Shown: piece after piece, positions 43,971-52,956 of the stretch
Numbering within the stretch: position 1 is the first letter of the stretch
Layout: each line of letters begins with the position of its first letter
NCBI GenBank assembly: GCA_024235915.1
Contig: JACKLO010000009.1
Location: forward strand, 310,001 to 374,000
Source: Burkholderiaceae bacterium
GTDB taxonomy: Bacteria; Pseudomonadota; Gammaproteobacteria; Burkholderiales; Burkholderiaceae_C
Direction of reading: 5' to 3'
DNA: 64,000 nt
Made by a program: the position numbers and the translations under genes
Notes under the pieces: generated by a model
What the model saw: only the letters and a program-made list of their open reading frames with translations
Told to the model about the DNA's origin: nothing
The model's database searches: none

Positions 43971-46900
43971 GGGCGGATGCCGGGATCCCGGCCGTCATCT
44001 CTCGACGCAGCCTTTGCGCGCGTGCGGCCCAGTCGTGCCCCGCGTCGGCGTCCAACACCGCCTGCGCATCGAAGCAGCGCGCCAGTTCCACCCGCAGGCC
44101 CTGCCGTTCGGCCAGACGCAGTGCTTTGCCCAGCAGTCGGCGCGCCAGTTCGGGCCGACCCTGCACGGCGGCCGCCTCGCCGCACAAGCGCCACACCATG
44201 GCCCACCCGGCGGGAAAGCTGCGACCGTGGGCATGCAAGCGCCGGGCGTACGCCTGCCAGGCCTTGTCCCAGGGCGTGACCGCGCCGCCGGCCTGCGCCT
44301 CGCGCTGGCGCAGGGCCAGCAGCACCTGGCCGATGCCGGCAAAGCCTTCCTGCGCCCAGAAGCCGCAGTGCGTGATGCGCGCAGCCGCCGCCACGCCGCC
44401 AAGCACCGCCTCGCGCGAGCCCGCCACATCACCAGCCTGCCAGGCCAGGCGCGCCATCAGGCCATGGCGGCGCAGAGTGTAGGCGGCGTCCACGTTGACC
44501 AGCTCCGTCATCCAGTGCGAACCCAGGTCCACCCAACGTCGCAGGTCCGACGCCGGCACACCGCCTGTGCACATCGCCACCTCGGCCTGGCCGAAAGGCC
44601 CCCAGGCCCGCCAGGCCCCGCCCGGCCGAGCCAGGCTGAGTTCGGTGCTGGCGGCAAAACGTTCTGCCGCGCGCACCAGATCGCCCCGATAGAACAGCAG
44701 CTTGGCCAGCAGCGAGTGGCATTCCATCGCGTGGCGGTGGTCGCCCAGCGCCACCATGCGCTGGTGCAAGGCGTCGAGCCGTTCGGCCACTCCGTCCCAG
44801 CGGCCCAAGGCGATGCGGGTCACACACTCCCCCTCGGCCGCGAACGCGTCGAACAACGGCTCACCGGCCGGTTTCCGACGCGCTGGCAGCAACCAGGCGG
44901 CACTGCGTGCTTGGCCCATCGTCAACGCGCCGTAGGCGCTCATCACACGCACGCCCTGGCGCTCCGGCGCGCCGCCCGCGCAAGCGGCATGCACACTGGC
45001 CATCAGATTGGCGCGCACCGACCGTTGCATCGACGACGTGAAGCTCAGTTGCTGCGTGTACATCATCAGCGCACGCGCCAGCACCCGTTCGAAGGCGACG
45101 CGGGCTGCCGGTTCCTGCGGCCAGTCCGAAGCCCGCCAGACGCGCCACAGCGCCCGCGGCAGGTCGCGCCAACGGCTGGCGGCCTGGGTGGCCTCCTCCA
45201 GACCCAGCTCGCACAACGCCGCCTCGTAGCCTTGCAGCGATGCGACCGCATCGCCCAGCGTGTTCAGGCGCTCGGCGCGCAACGCCTGCCACCCGGCGCT
45301 GCGCCAGCGCGGCCAGCCACCGCGGCGCAGGGCCCGTGCGTACAGCGCTGCCGCCTCCGCCTGGCGGTCGACGGCGGTGAGGCGGGCGCCGACGCCGTCC
45401 ACCCAGGCAGCCGCGGCGTCGGCATCAGCTTGCAGCACCCGGTCCAGTGCCGTCGACAACACCGACGCCGCCCAAAGGGGCCGCTCCGACCAGGTCCGTG
45501 CGTCTTCGTCCACCTGCCCTTCGCCCAGCGGTGGTGGCGGCGACGCCGGCAGACTGCCGGCGATGGCCGCGACCAGCGCATCGTGCACGCCGCCCTGTAC
45601 CGCCGCGGCGCCGCGCTGGCGGCGAAGGAAGCCCTGCTGCAGTGGGTGCAGGGCCAGCAGCCCGCGACCGCCGTGGCGCAGCCAGGAGTGCGAGCGCAGC
45701 AGGTCCAGCGCAGCCGTGTCGACACCGACAACGGCCGCCAGGTCGCCATCGAAGCTGTCGGGCAGCGCGGCCAACCGCAGCGCGGCGGCTTGCGCCGGGG
45801 GTGGCAGCGCAGACCAGGCGTCGTCGAGCACACGCCCGATGCTGGCGTGGTGTGCCGCCGGGTCGGCGTCGCCCGCCTCGCCCCAGGATTCGCCGGCGTC
45901 CAGGCGCGCCAACACGGCGGACACACCGGCGGCCTGCACGCTGCGCGCCGCCAGCTCCAGCGCCAGGGGCAGACCGCCGACGCGGGCGCAGAGACGCTCC
46001 ACCGCCTCGGCCTCGGCATGCGGGTCGAAGCGCGGGTCGACGCGCCGCACAGCCGCCGCCAGCAGCTGCGCCGCCGGCGCGCTGGCGGGCCGGTCAGCCT
46101 CCGCCGGCTGCAGCGACAAACCGTCGAGCTCCAGCAGCCATTCGCGCGCCACCCCCAGGCGCCGGCGCGAGGTGGCCAGCACCTGCACGCCCGGCGCACG
46201 CGCCGCCAGCCCGCGCGCCAGGGCAGGCACGTCGGCCACGGTCTCCAGGTTGTCCAGCACCAGCAGCAGTGCACCCGGGGTGTCGCGGTCGGTGCCGGTG
46301 TGCTGCAGCACCCGCTGGGCCAGGGTCTCGGCATCGCGCAACGCCCCACCGGCATCGCGCCCGCTGAGCCAGCACAGACCGTGACGGTGGTGCGCCGCCC
46401 GCCGGGCCGCGGCCGCCTGGGCCAGCCGCGTCTTGCCGACGCCGCCCGGACCGACCAGGGTGAGCCAGCGGCAGGCCGGGTCGGCCAGGCGGTCGCTCAA
46501 CAGGGCCATTTCCTCGCCGCGGCCGATCAGAGCGTCGTCAGCGGCGGGCAGGTTGGCGGGCTGGCCGGCGGACTGGGCTGGCGTCTTCGGTGCGGCCACC
46601 GACCCTTCGCCCACCAAAACTCGGGCGTCGGTCGACCTCGGCGCCCCCTCCAGACCCGGTGCGTCGGCATGGATGCGGGTGTAGAGCGCATAACAGGCCG
46701 TCGAGGGCCGCGCCCCCAGCCGGTCAAGCAGCGCAGCCCGGCAGGCTTCGTACTGCGCGATGGCCGCCGTGCGTTGCCCGCGCCCGGCCAGCTGCGCCAT
46801 CAAGGCCATGTGCGCCGGCTCGTCAGCGTCATCGACTTCCAGCAACGCGCGCCAGTGGGCTTCGGCGGCGTCGCCCTGCCCGCTGGCCGCGGCCGCTTCG

Positions 46901-47409
46901 GCCAGCCGCCGCCGCAGGCCGGCGGCGTGCTGGGCGGCCTGCTGACGCGCCGCGGCCAGCCAGCGCTCGAAGCCTTCTCCGCCGAGGTCGAAGCCGTCGA
47001 GCAGCGGGCCCCGCCACGCGGCCACGGCGGCCGGCGCTGCGGTCAGGTCAGGCTCGGTGCGCGCCGCCGCGGCCGCCGCGCGCGCCAGGTCCACCACGTC
47101 CACCTGCAAGGGCAGCGCGGGGTCGAAGCCCACGTCGCGGCCCTCGGTGGCCAGCACGCCGGGCAGGCTGCGGCGCAGGCGCATCAGCGCCGTGCGCAGG
47201 TTGCCCCGGGCGGCGCCTTCGTCCAGGTCCTCCCACAGCAGCGTGGCCAGGCTGCTGCGCGCCACCGGGCCGTCGGCAGCCGCCAGGTAGTACAGCAGGG
47301 CCTGGTGCTTGAGCGGCAGGTCGGCCGCCAGCGCCTGGCCGTCGACCTCCAGACGGGGCCGCCCCAGCAGCAACACACGCAAGCCCCGCAATCCATTGCC
47401 TCCGTTCAC
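43951..47409 (-). CDS. SARP/BTAD-type transcriptional regulator fused to NB-ARC ATPase (AfsR-like)
   Basis: Large cytoplasmic regulator, 1152 aa from the GTG at 47409. The N-terminal winged-helix domain reads LRVLLLGRPRLEVDG, LPLKHQALLYYLAAA and RGNLRTALMRLRRSL. A bacterial transcriptional activation domain follows (about 95-240). An NTPase comes next, with Walker A GPGGVGKT at 320-327 and Walker B LLLVLDNLE; the remainder is helical. SARP activators bind direct repeats set about 11 bp apart, and such a repeat lies just upstream at 47434-47490. The GTG start has a GGAGGG site and avoids overlap with the divergent SnoaL gene, which the longer frame to 47595 would create. The helicase gene overlaps its 3' end by 20 bases. 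Confidence 0.88.
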   Translation of the reverse strand: MNGGNGLRGLRVLLLGRPRLEVDGQALAADLPLKHQALLYYLAAADGPVARSSLATLLWEDLDEGAARGNLRTALMRLRRSLPGVLATEGRDVGFDPALPLQVDVVDLARAAAAAARTEPDLTAAPAAVAAWRGPLLDGFDLGGEGFERWLAAARQQAAQHAAGLRRRLAEAAAASGQGDAAEAHWRALLEVDDADEPAHMALMAQLAGRGQRTAAIAQYEACRAALLDRLGARPSTACYALYTRIHADAPGLEGAPRSTDARVLVGEGSVAAPKTPAQSAGQPANLPAADDALIGRGEEMALLSDRLADPACRWLTLVGPGGVGKTRLAQAAAARRAAHHRHGLCWLSGRDAGGALRDAETLAQRVLQHTGTDRDTPGALLLVLDNLETVADVPALARGLAARAPGVQVLATSRRRLGVAREWLLELDGLSLQPAEADRPASAPAAQLLAAAVRRVDPRFDPHAEAEAVERLCARVGGLPLALELAARSVQAAGVSAVLARLDAGESWGEAGDADPAAHHASIGRVLDDAWSALPPPAQAAALRLAALPDSFDGDLAAVVGVDTAALDLLRSHSWLRHGGRGLLALHPLQQGFLRRQRGAAAVQGGVHDALVAAIAGSLPASPPPPLGEGQVDEDARTWSERPLWAASVLSTALDRVLQADADAAAAWVDGVGARLTAVDRQAEAAALYARALRRGGWPRWRSAGWQALRAERLNTLGDAVASLQGYEAALCELGLEEATQAASRWRDLPRALWRVWRASDWPQEPAARVAFERVLARALMMYTQQLSFTSSMQRSVRANLMASVHAACAGGAPERQGVRVMSAYGALTMGQARSAAWLLPARRKPAGEPLFDAFAAEGECVTRIALGRWDGVAERLDALHQRMVALGDHRHAMECHSLLAKLLFYRGDLVRAAERFAASTELSLARPGGAWRAWGPFGQAEVAMCTGGVPASDLRRWVDLGSHWMTELVNVDAAYTLRRHGLMARLAWQAGDVAGSREAVLGGVAAAARITHCGFWAQEGFAGIGQVLLALRQREAQAGGAVTPWDKAWQAYARRLHAHGRSFPAGWAMVWRLCGEAAAVQGRPELARRLLGKALRLAERQGLRVELARCFDAQAVLDADAGHDWAARAQRLRREMTAGIPASAHGPGVC

Positions 47410-47433
47410 GGCCGGGCCGGCCCTCCAGCGGCC

Positions 47434-47490
47434 GACCACACCCCAGACATACGCCTTCCACGCCACATCCACGCCACATCCACGGCGTCT
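47434..47490. promoter_or_regulatory. 11-bp periodic direct repeats, candidate SARP operator
   Basis: Two exact copies of CCACGCCACAT (47458-47468 and 47469-47479) are flanked at the same 11-bp step by CCACACCCCAG (47436-47446), a weaker ACATACGCCTT (47447-47457) and CCACGGCGTCT (47480-47490). The array lies between the divergent SARP-like regulator (start 47409) and the SnoaL-like gene (start 47588). Confidence 0.55.
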
Positions 47491-47587
47491 GGCGATGCTG
47501 GCGGCGCCGGTGGATTGCACACGATTCTGGTCGCAGCCCCCGGCCCCGGGCAATCCCGCCCGACCCACCTGACGATGGAGGCGCTCC

Positions 47588-48475
47588 ATGAGCACGAAGA
47601 CCTTGTCCGACCCCGTGGCCCTGGCCCGCCGCTACTTCGACGCCTGGCGCCAGCGCGACGCCGCCGCCGTCCTGGCCACCCTGGCCCCCGGGGGCACCTA
47701 TGAAGACCCGCTGACCGGGGGCCCCATCGCCGGAGCCGCCTTCGCTGGCTACATGCAGGGCCTGTGGGCCGCCTTCCCCGACCTGGACTTCACGCTGGGC
47801 GAGGTGGTGCGGGTGGCCGACGGCCGCGTGCATGGCCTGTGGCGCATGCACGGCCACAACCACGGCAGCTTCAACGGCCTGCCGCCCACCGGGCGCGCCG
47901 TGGACCTGCCCGGCATGGACGTGATCGAGGTCGGTGCGGAGGGTGTGACGTCGGTGAGCGGCTACTTCGATTCCGCCGTCGTGCCCCGCCAACTGGGGCT
48001 GGACGTGATCGTGCAGCCGCCGGAGCTGGGGCCGTTCAGCTTCGGCATTTCCACCGTCGTTCGTCGGCCGCACCCGGTGGTGCCGGCGGTGCTGGCCTTC
48101 ACCGAACTGATGGCAGCCGACCTGACGCAGGTGCAGCCGATCCGCGACCTGAGCCGGCAGACGGTGATGGAGCAGCTGGACAACCCGGCCTTCCTGGGCC
48201 TGACCGCCGCGGTGGCGGGCCGCCGCATGACCACCGTGTCCGCCTGGGCCAGCCACGAGGCGCTGAGCGCGGCCATGCGCAGCGGCACCCACGCGCAGGC
48301 CATGCAGCAGTTCTTCCGCGACGGCATCGCCGAAGGTGGCCACACCGCCGTCTATGCGCCCGTGCGCCAGGGCCCGCACTGGCGCCGCTGTGGCGCCTGC
48401 GGGGCGATGACGAAACTCGATGCGGCACAAGGCCACTGCACGCATTGCGGTGCCGACGTCACCGCGCTGGCTTGA
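47588..48475 (+). CDS. SnoaL-like domain, ABM-like domain and zinc-ribbon fusion protein
   Basis: Cytoplasmic protein of 295 aa with three parts. Residues about 8-130 are a SnoaL/ester-cyclase-like fold (RRYFDAWRQRDAAAVLATLAPGG, GLWRMHGHNHGSFNGLPPTGR). Residues about 150-260 look like an antibiotic-biosynthesis-monooxygenase (ABM) type barrel (RRMTTVSAWASHEALSAAMRSG). The last 35 residues form a zinc ribbon, CGACG then CTHCGAD. I know of no characterised enzyme with this set. The ATG at 47588 follows a GGAGGCGCTCC leader. It is divergent from the SARP-like regulator and 25 bases upstream of an epimerase gene on the same strand. Confidence 0.8.
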   Translation: MSTKTLSDPVALARRYFDAWRQRDAAAVLATLAPGGTYEDPLTGGPIAGAAFAGYMQGLWAAFPDLDFTLGEVVRVADGRVHGLWRMHGHNHGSFNGLPPTGRAVDLPGMDVIEVGAEGVTSVSGYFDSAVVPRQLGLDVIVQPPELGPFSFGISTVVRRPHPVVPAVLAFTELMAADLTQVQPIRDLSRQTVMEQLDNPAFLGLTAAVAGRRMTTVSAWASHEALSAAMRSGTHAQAMQQFFRDGIAEGGHTAVYAPVRQGPHWRRCGACGAMTKLDAAQGHCTHCGADVTALA

Positions 48476-48500
48476 CCCCCGCTTCGTGAAAGGATCTACC

Positions 48501-49544
48501 GTGCACATCTTCCTCACCGGCGCCACCGGATTCATCGGCCAGGCCCTGGTGCGCGCCCTGCGCAGCCGAGGCTGGACCGTCGACGCGCTCGTGCGTGACA
48601 CCAGCAGCCCGCCCGCCCGCTGGCTCGTGGCGCAGGGCTGCCGCCTGGTGCCCGGCGACGTGACCCGGCCCGACGGCCTGGCCGCCGCGATGGCCGGCGC
48701 CGACGTCGTGATCCACAACGCGGGCGTGTACGAGTTCGGCCCCACCGCAGCCGAGCAGGCCCGCATGCAGGCGGTCAATGTGCAGGGCACGGACAACCTG
48801 CTCGGCGCGGCGCATGCCGCAGGCGTGTCGCGCACGGTGTACGTGTCCACCGTCTGGGCCCTGGGTGGCAGCGGCCCGGGTCCAGGCCCGGCCGACGAGA
48901 CGCGCCGCCATGACGGCCTTTACCAAAGCGCCTATGAACGCAGCAAGGCCGAGGCGCACCAGGTGGCGCTGCGCTGGCGCGCCCGCGGCCTGCCGCTGGT
49001 CATCGCCATGCCCAACGCCGTGGTCGGTGCCAACGACCATTCGCTGTTCGGGTACTTCCTGCGCCTGTACCTGATGGGCGCGCTGCCGCCCATGGCCTGG
49101 GCGCGCGACATGGTGTTTGCGCCGGTGCACGTGGACGCCCTGGCCGACGGCCTGTGCCGCGCCGCCAGCGACGGCCTGATGGGAGAGAACTACCTATTCT
49201 GCGGCCCGGCGCAGACCGTGGGCGCCATGTTCGGCCACTGGAGCCGCCACCCCGGCGGCGCCCGCCACCGGCTGTGGCTCCCGCGATGGCTGATGCGGCT
49301 GCAGTTCCTGTTCACCGAATCGCTGCTGCGCGCCCTGGGGCTGCCGGCCTTCATGTCGCGCGACGCGGTGGACATCACGCGCGTGGACCTGAACTACACG
49401 GCCGCGAAGGCGCGGCAGGCGCTCGGCTGGCAGCACCCCGACGCAGCCACGATGTGGGACCGCATCGTGGCCGAGGAGCGGCGCCTGATCCAGGCTCGTC
49501 GCGGCTGGCGCGACCGACTTCGGCATGCGGCCGTGATGGGCTGA
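48501..49544 (+). CDS. NAD-dependent epimerase/dehydratase family protein
   Basis: Extended-SDR enzyme, 347 aa. It begins with GATGFIGQALVRAL (GxxGxxG), has a YVSTVWALGGS strand, YQSAYERSKAEAHQ providing the YxxxK pair, and an APVHVDALADGL segment near the C-terminal substrate lobe. These enzymes act on nucleotide sugars or on aldehyde, ketone or flavonoid-like substrates. The start is the GTG at 48501, with an AAAGGAT site. It is 25 bases after the SnoaL/ABM fusion and 69 bases before the membrane protein, so the three likely share a transcript controlled from the divergent promoter. Confidence 0.88.
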   Translation: MHIFLTGATGFIGQALVRALRSRGWTVDALVRDTSSPPARWLVAQGCRLVPGDVTRPDGLAAAMAGADVVIHNAGVYEFGPTAAEQARMQAVNVQGTDNLLGAAHAAGVSRTVYVSTVWALGGSGPGPGPADETRRHDGLYQSAYERSKAEAHQVALRWRARGLPLVIAMPNAVVGANDHSLFGYFLRLYLMGALPPMAWARDMVFAPVHVDALADGLCRAASDGLMGENYLFCGPAQTVGAMFGHWSRHPGGARHRLWLPRWLMRLQFLFTESLLRALGLPAFMSRDAVDITRVDLNYTAAKARQALGWQHPDAATMWDRIVAEERRLIQARRGWRDRLRHAAVMG

Positions 49545-49613
49545 AGCGAACGCCGAAAGGTGCCGCTTCTGGGGAGTGCCAACCTCGGCGCGGCCCCGCA
49601 CACTGCACCCGCC

Positions 49614-51347
49614 ATGGCTGAAGACGAGCTCAACCTCACCCAGTGGAGCGCCGTCGTCGCACTCCTGGTCGTGCTGCTGGTGCCGCTGGCGGTGGCCGGC
49701 GCGGCCTGGGCCCGGCAGCGCTATGTGCGCGCCATCACGACCTTGCAGGCCGCACTCGCACAGGGTGATGGTGCGGTGGAACTGCACCGCCCCACAGCGC
49801 CGCCCAACCGCGTGCCGCTGGACCTGGACCCGCTGCCTGCCGCCGAAGCAGCAAGCTCCGACGCCGCCCAACCCGCACGACGCCTGCGCCGGCGCGTGCT
49901 CGGTGTGCAGTTCGTCGCCGGGTTGCTCTACTGGTGGCTGCTGCTGTTGGTGCTGCTGGTGGCGGGTGTGGTCTGGTGGCAGATGAGTGGCGAGCCGACG
50001 TTCGATGACGGCGCCGGCGGCACCACTGCCGTCGCCGAGGCCCTGTCGCTGCACCTGGTGCTGTGGCCGCTGTTGGTGTTGCCGGCCGTGCTGGGCTGGG
50101 CCTTCCAGGCCGGCCTGCCGGAGAACCGGGTCTGGATCGGCGCCGGCCTCACGGTGACCGCCTTCGCGGCGGGCCTGATCGGCAGTGGTGCGGAACCAGG
50201 TGCAGCCCTGCTGCTGGCCACCGCGGCCGCGATGCTGGCGGCGATGCTGGCCGCCTTCCTGCGGCCGGCCGTGCGCGGCGCCGGTCCGCCGCTGGTGGCG
50301 GCGCTGACCATCGGCCTCGTCGTGTTCGCCTTCGGCGTCGCATTTGCCGCCGCCTTCGACGATGGGGAGGACAGCGAGACCACCACCGAGGACTGGCTCT
50401 GGGCCACGCTCTACCTGCTGGCAGTGCTGGCACTGGCCGCGGCGGCGGCGTGGCGCATGCTGCTGCGCCTGGCGAAACGCTACGAAGCCCGCCGCTTCAG
50501 CGACCAGCAGATGGCGCTGCATGCGTACTGGGCGCTGATCACCGGCTGGTGCGGCGCCCTGGTGCTGGCGGTGTCCTTCGACACCCGCACCCAGCACGCC
50601 ATGGAATGGATGGCCGCCGTGGTGATGGTGGCCTGGTACGGCTGGCGGGCGCTGGAACGCGTCGCCCTGTGGTGGGCACGCCGTGGCGGGCCGCCGCCCT
50701 GCAGCGCCCTGTTGATGCTGCGCGTGTTCAAGCCCAGCGCGCGCAGCGAGGCCTTCACGGACCGCTTCCTGGCCCGCTGGCGCTTTGCCGGGCCCACCTG
50801 GATGATCGCCGGGCCCGACCTGGCGGGCGGCCACCTGGAGCCCGACGAATTCTTCGCCTTCCTGCGCGGACGGCTGCGCGAACGTTTCATCGTCCAGGCC
50901 GACGAGATCCCGGCCCGGCTGCAGGCGCTGGACGAAAGCCGCGACCCCGATGGCCGCTGCCGCGTGCACGAGCTGTTCTGCAGCAACGCCACCTGGCGCG
51001 AGACCGTGCTGGCGCTGATGGACCGTGCTGGCGTGGTGCTGCTGGACCTGCGCGAATACCACCCCGGCCGCCTGGGCACACGCTTCGAGCTGGAAGCCGT
51101 GCTGCAGCGCGTGCCGCTGGAACGGCTGGTCGTGCTGGTGGCCGCTGGTGACGACCCAGCGCCGGTGGAGGCCGAGGTGCGCGATGCCTGGCGGCTGGTG
51201 GACCCGCGCGGGCGCAACGACCGCGGCGCTGGCGGCGACAGCGTACCCCGGCTGACCCTGCTGTCAGTGGACGACGGCAGTGCCGCCGAGATGCACGGGC
51301 TGATCGCGGCCTGTGCCGCGGCGGCCAACGTGGCCGTTCAGCGCTGA
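49614..51347 (+). CDS. Polytopic membrane protein with C-terminal Rossmann/TIR-like cytosolic domain
   Basis: Not matched to a characterised protein. It is 577 aa with roughly eight hydrophobic segments between residues 10 and 360 and acidic or basic connecting loops. The C-terminal 200 residues are soluble: LMLRVFKPSARSEAFTD, then GPTWMIAGPDLAGG, WRETVLALMDRAGVVLLDLR and RFELEAVLQRVPLERLVVLV. The alternating hydrophobic strands and the VVLLDLR segment resemble a TIR- or nucleoside-deoxyribosyltransferase-like fold, which is inference only. Related membrane proteins in other bacteria are unassigned. The ATG at 49614 precedes a short cytosolic stretch and helix. It is convergent with, and overlaps by ten bases, the MarR regulator gene. 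Confidence 0.7.
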   Translation: MAEDELNLTQWSAVVALLVVLLVPLAVAGAAWARQRYVRAITTLQAALAQGDGAVELHRPTAPPNRVPLDLDPLPAAEAASSDAAQPARRLRRRVLGVQFVAGLLYWWLLLLVLLVAGVVWWQMSGEPTFDDGAGGTTAVAEALSLHLVLWPLLVLPAVLGWAFQAGLPENRVWIGAGLTVTAFAAGLIGSGAEPGAALLLATAAAMLAAMLAAFLRPAVRGAGPPLVAALTIGLVVFAFGVAFAAAFDDGEDSETTTEDWLWATLYLLAVLALAAAAAWRMLLRLAKRYEARRFSDQQMALHAYWALITGWCGALVLAVSFDTRTQHAMEWMAAVVMVAWYGWRALERVALWWARRGGPPPCSALLMLRVFKPSARSEAFTDRFLARWRFAGPTWMIAGPDLAGGHLEPDEFFAFLRGRLRERFIVQADEIPARLQALDESRDPDGRCRVHELFCSNATWRETVLALMDRAGVVLLDLREYHPGRLGTRFELEAVLQRVPLERLVVLVAAGDDPAPVEAEVRDAWRLVDPRGRNDRGAGGDSVPRLTLLSVDDGSAAEMHGLIAACAAAANVAVQR

Positions 51348-51862
51348 GGCCGCACCCGCCTCGAGCCACCGGCCCGGCGGTCGGCCCGCACGTCCTGCAC
51401 GCGCTGGTCGTTGATGGTGCGGGCCTGCGCCGTCAGCTGGCGCAGCAGGCGGTCGAGCTGGCGCACCGCGGCGTCGTCCACCGCTTCGAGCACGGCCTGG
51501 TTCAGCGCAGCAATCTGCGGGAAGACCTCGTCGTGCAGGCGCCGGCCGGCGTCGGTGAGCGCCACCCGGGCCTGGCGGGCGTCGTTCGGTAAGGCCACCC
51601 GCGCCAGCAGGCCCTTGGCCACCAGGCCGCCGATGGCGCGGCTGGTGCGAGGGCGGTCCAGTTGCGCCTCGTCGGCCAGCGCCGACGGCGACAGCGCGCC
51701 GCGCGCCGCCAGCAGCCCGATCAACCGCCACTCGCGCCGGGCGATGCCGTAGCGGCCTTCCAGCAGGCGGATGACCGGTGCGCCGCTGAGCGCATGCAGC
51801 TTCAGCAGGCGGTAGTTCAGCAGGTCGTCCAGCGACTGCGGGTGGCGCAGACTCAGGGTCAT
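51338..51862 (-). CDS. MarR family transcriptional regulator
   Basis: Winged-helix dimeric regulator, 174 aa. The DNA-binding core includes REWRLIGLLAARGALSPSALAD (helix-turn-helix) and RPRTSRAIGGLVAKGLLAR, followed by the wing VALPNDARQARVALTDAGRR. It probably represses the divergent Bug/sulfatase genes and itself through the palindrome at 51871-51891, releasing on binding an aromatic or sulfonated ligand, as is common for the family. The ATG at 51862 lies nine bases from that palindrome. The C-terminal tail is Arg-rich and overlaps the end of the convergent membrane protein gene. Confidence 0.9.
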   Translation of the reverse strand: MTLSLRHPQSLDDLLNYRLLKLHALSGAPVIRLLEGRYGIARREWRLIGLLAARGALSPSALADEAQLDRPRTSRAIGGLVAKGLLARVALPNDARQARVALTDAGRRLHDEVFPQIAALNQAVLEAVDDAAVRQLDRLLRQLTAQARTINDQRVQDVRADRRAGGSRRVRPQR

Positions 51863-51870
51863 CCCGGGGC

Positions 51871-51891
51871 AGAGTTGTTTTCTACAACTCT
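51871..51891. promoter_or_regulatory. Perfect palindrome, likely MarR operator
   Basis: AGAGTTGT and ACAACTCT are exact reverse complements separated by five bases (TTTCT). The site lies nine bases upstream of the MarR start codon and about 60 bases upstream of the Bug receptor start. This is a typical position and size for a MarR-type operator controlling a divergent promoter pair. Confidence 0.75.
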
Positions 51892-51950
51892 AGGCGCAAC
51901 GCTTAGATTGCCGACACCGCACAACCCCTGACGAAACCGGAGACCCGCCC

Positions 51951-52922
51951 ATGAACCGCCAGCGCTTCCTGACCACTCTCTTCGCGGTGGCCGCCACCGC
52001 CCTGGCGGCCCCGGCCATGGCCCAGCAGGGCATCGTGAAGATCATCGTCGGCTACCCGGCCGGTGCCACCAGCGACGCGCTGACGCGTGTGGTGGCGGAG
52101 CACATGGCCGGCACGCTGAAGCAGACCGTGATCGTCGAGAACAAGCCCGGCGCCGGTGGCCGCATCGCCAACGAACTGGTCAAGGCCGCCCCGGGCGACG
52201 GGCTGACGTTGCTGATGACGCCGGTGGCCACGATGGGCATCTTCCCGCACAGCTTCGCCGGCCAGCTGCGCTACGACCCGTTCAAGGACTTCGCGCCGGT
52301 GGCGCACCTCAGCAGCTTCCAGGTCGGCCTGGGCATCGCCACCAACGTGCCGGCGAAGACGCTGGCCGAGTACGTGGCCTGGGTGAAGAGCGACCCGCAG
52401 AAGAACGGTTTCTACGGCTCCGCCGCGCCGGGCAGCATCCCGCACTTCTTCGGCGTGATGTTCGGCCGCGCCGCCGGCCTGCCGATGACGCATGTGCCCT
52501 ACAAGGGCACGGCCGCGGCCATGCAGGCGCTGGCGGGCGGCGAGATCTCCGCCCTTTCCACCGTGGCGGCCGACATCCGTGCCCTGGTGCAGAGCGACCG
52601 CGCGCGCCTGCTGGCCGTGGCCGGCGACCAGCGCGACCCCGCCTTCGGCAACGTGCCCACCTTCAAGGAACTGGGCTACGACCTGGTGGCCAAGCCCTGG
52701 TACGCGATGTTCGCGCCCGCCGGCACGCCGCCGGAGACGCTGAAGAAGCTGTCGGACGCGGCCATGGCCGCGGTGGCCGATCCGGCGCTGCACAAGCGCC
52801 TGGTGGACATGGGCCTGGAGCCCACCGGCTACGGCCCGGACAAGCTGGCCAGCATCCTGAAGGCCGACTACGAACGCTGGGGCGAGGTGATCCGCGCCTC
52901 CGGCTTCAAGCCCGGCCAGTGA
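51951..52922 (+). CDS. Tripartite tricarboxylate transporter substrate-binding protein (Bug/TctC family)
   Basis: Periplasmic receptor of 323 aa. It has a signal peptide (NRQRFLTTLFAVAATALAA, cleavage after AMAQQ) and typical Bug-family phrases: VKIIVGYPAGATSDALTRVVAE, VIVENKPGAGGRIANELVKAAPGDGLTLL, HVPYKGTAAAMQALAGGEI and a closing FAPAGTPPETLKKLSDA. It binds carboxylated or related anions. No TctA/TctB membrane subunits are nearby, as is often the case for Bug proteins in Burkholderiales. It is divergent from MarR and 34 bases upstream of the sulfatase gene, so the receptor probably scavenges the same kind of ester or acid. Confidence 0.93.
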   Translation: MNRQRFLTTLFAVAATALAAPAMAQQGIVKIIVGYPAGATSDALTRVVAEHMAGTLKQTVIVENKPGAGGRIANELVKAAPGDGLTLLMTPVATMGIFPHSFAGQLRYDPFKDFAPVAHLSSFQVGLGIATNVPAKTLAEYVAWVKSDPQKNGFYGSAAPGSIPHFFGVMFGRAAGLPMTHVPYKGTAAAMQALAGGEISALSTVAADIRALVQSDRARLLAVAGDQRDPAFGNVPTFKELGYDLVAKPWYAMFAPAGTPPETLKKLSDAAMAAVADPALHKRLVDMGLEPTGYGPDKLASILKADYERWGEVIRASGFKPGQ

Positions 52923-52956
52923 CGACCCGCGCCGCGCACCGCCAGGAACCGCCCGC

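Noticed and set aside
47409..47595. Longer N-terminus for the SARP-like regulator (start at 47595)
   Set aside because: It would overlap the divergent SnoaL-like start and translate the 11-bp repeats; the winged-helix domain begins right after the GTG at 47409.
43777..47703. A 1308-codon open frame on the plus strand
   Set aside because: Antisense to the SARP-like regulator and helicase, with no domain and biased composition.
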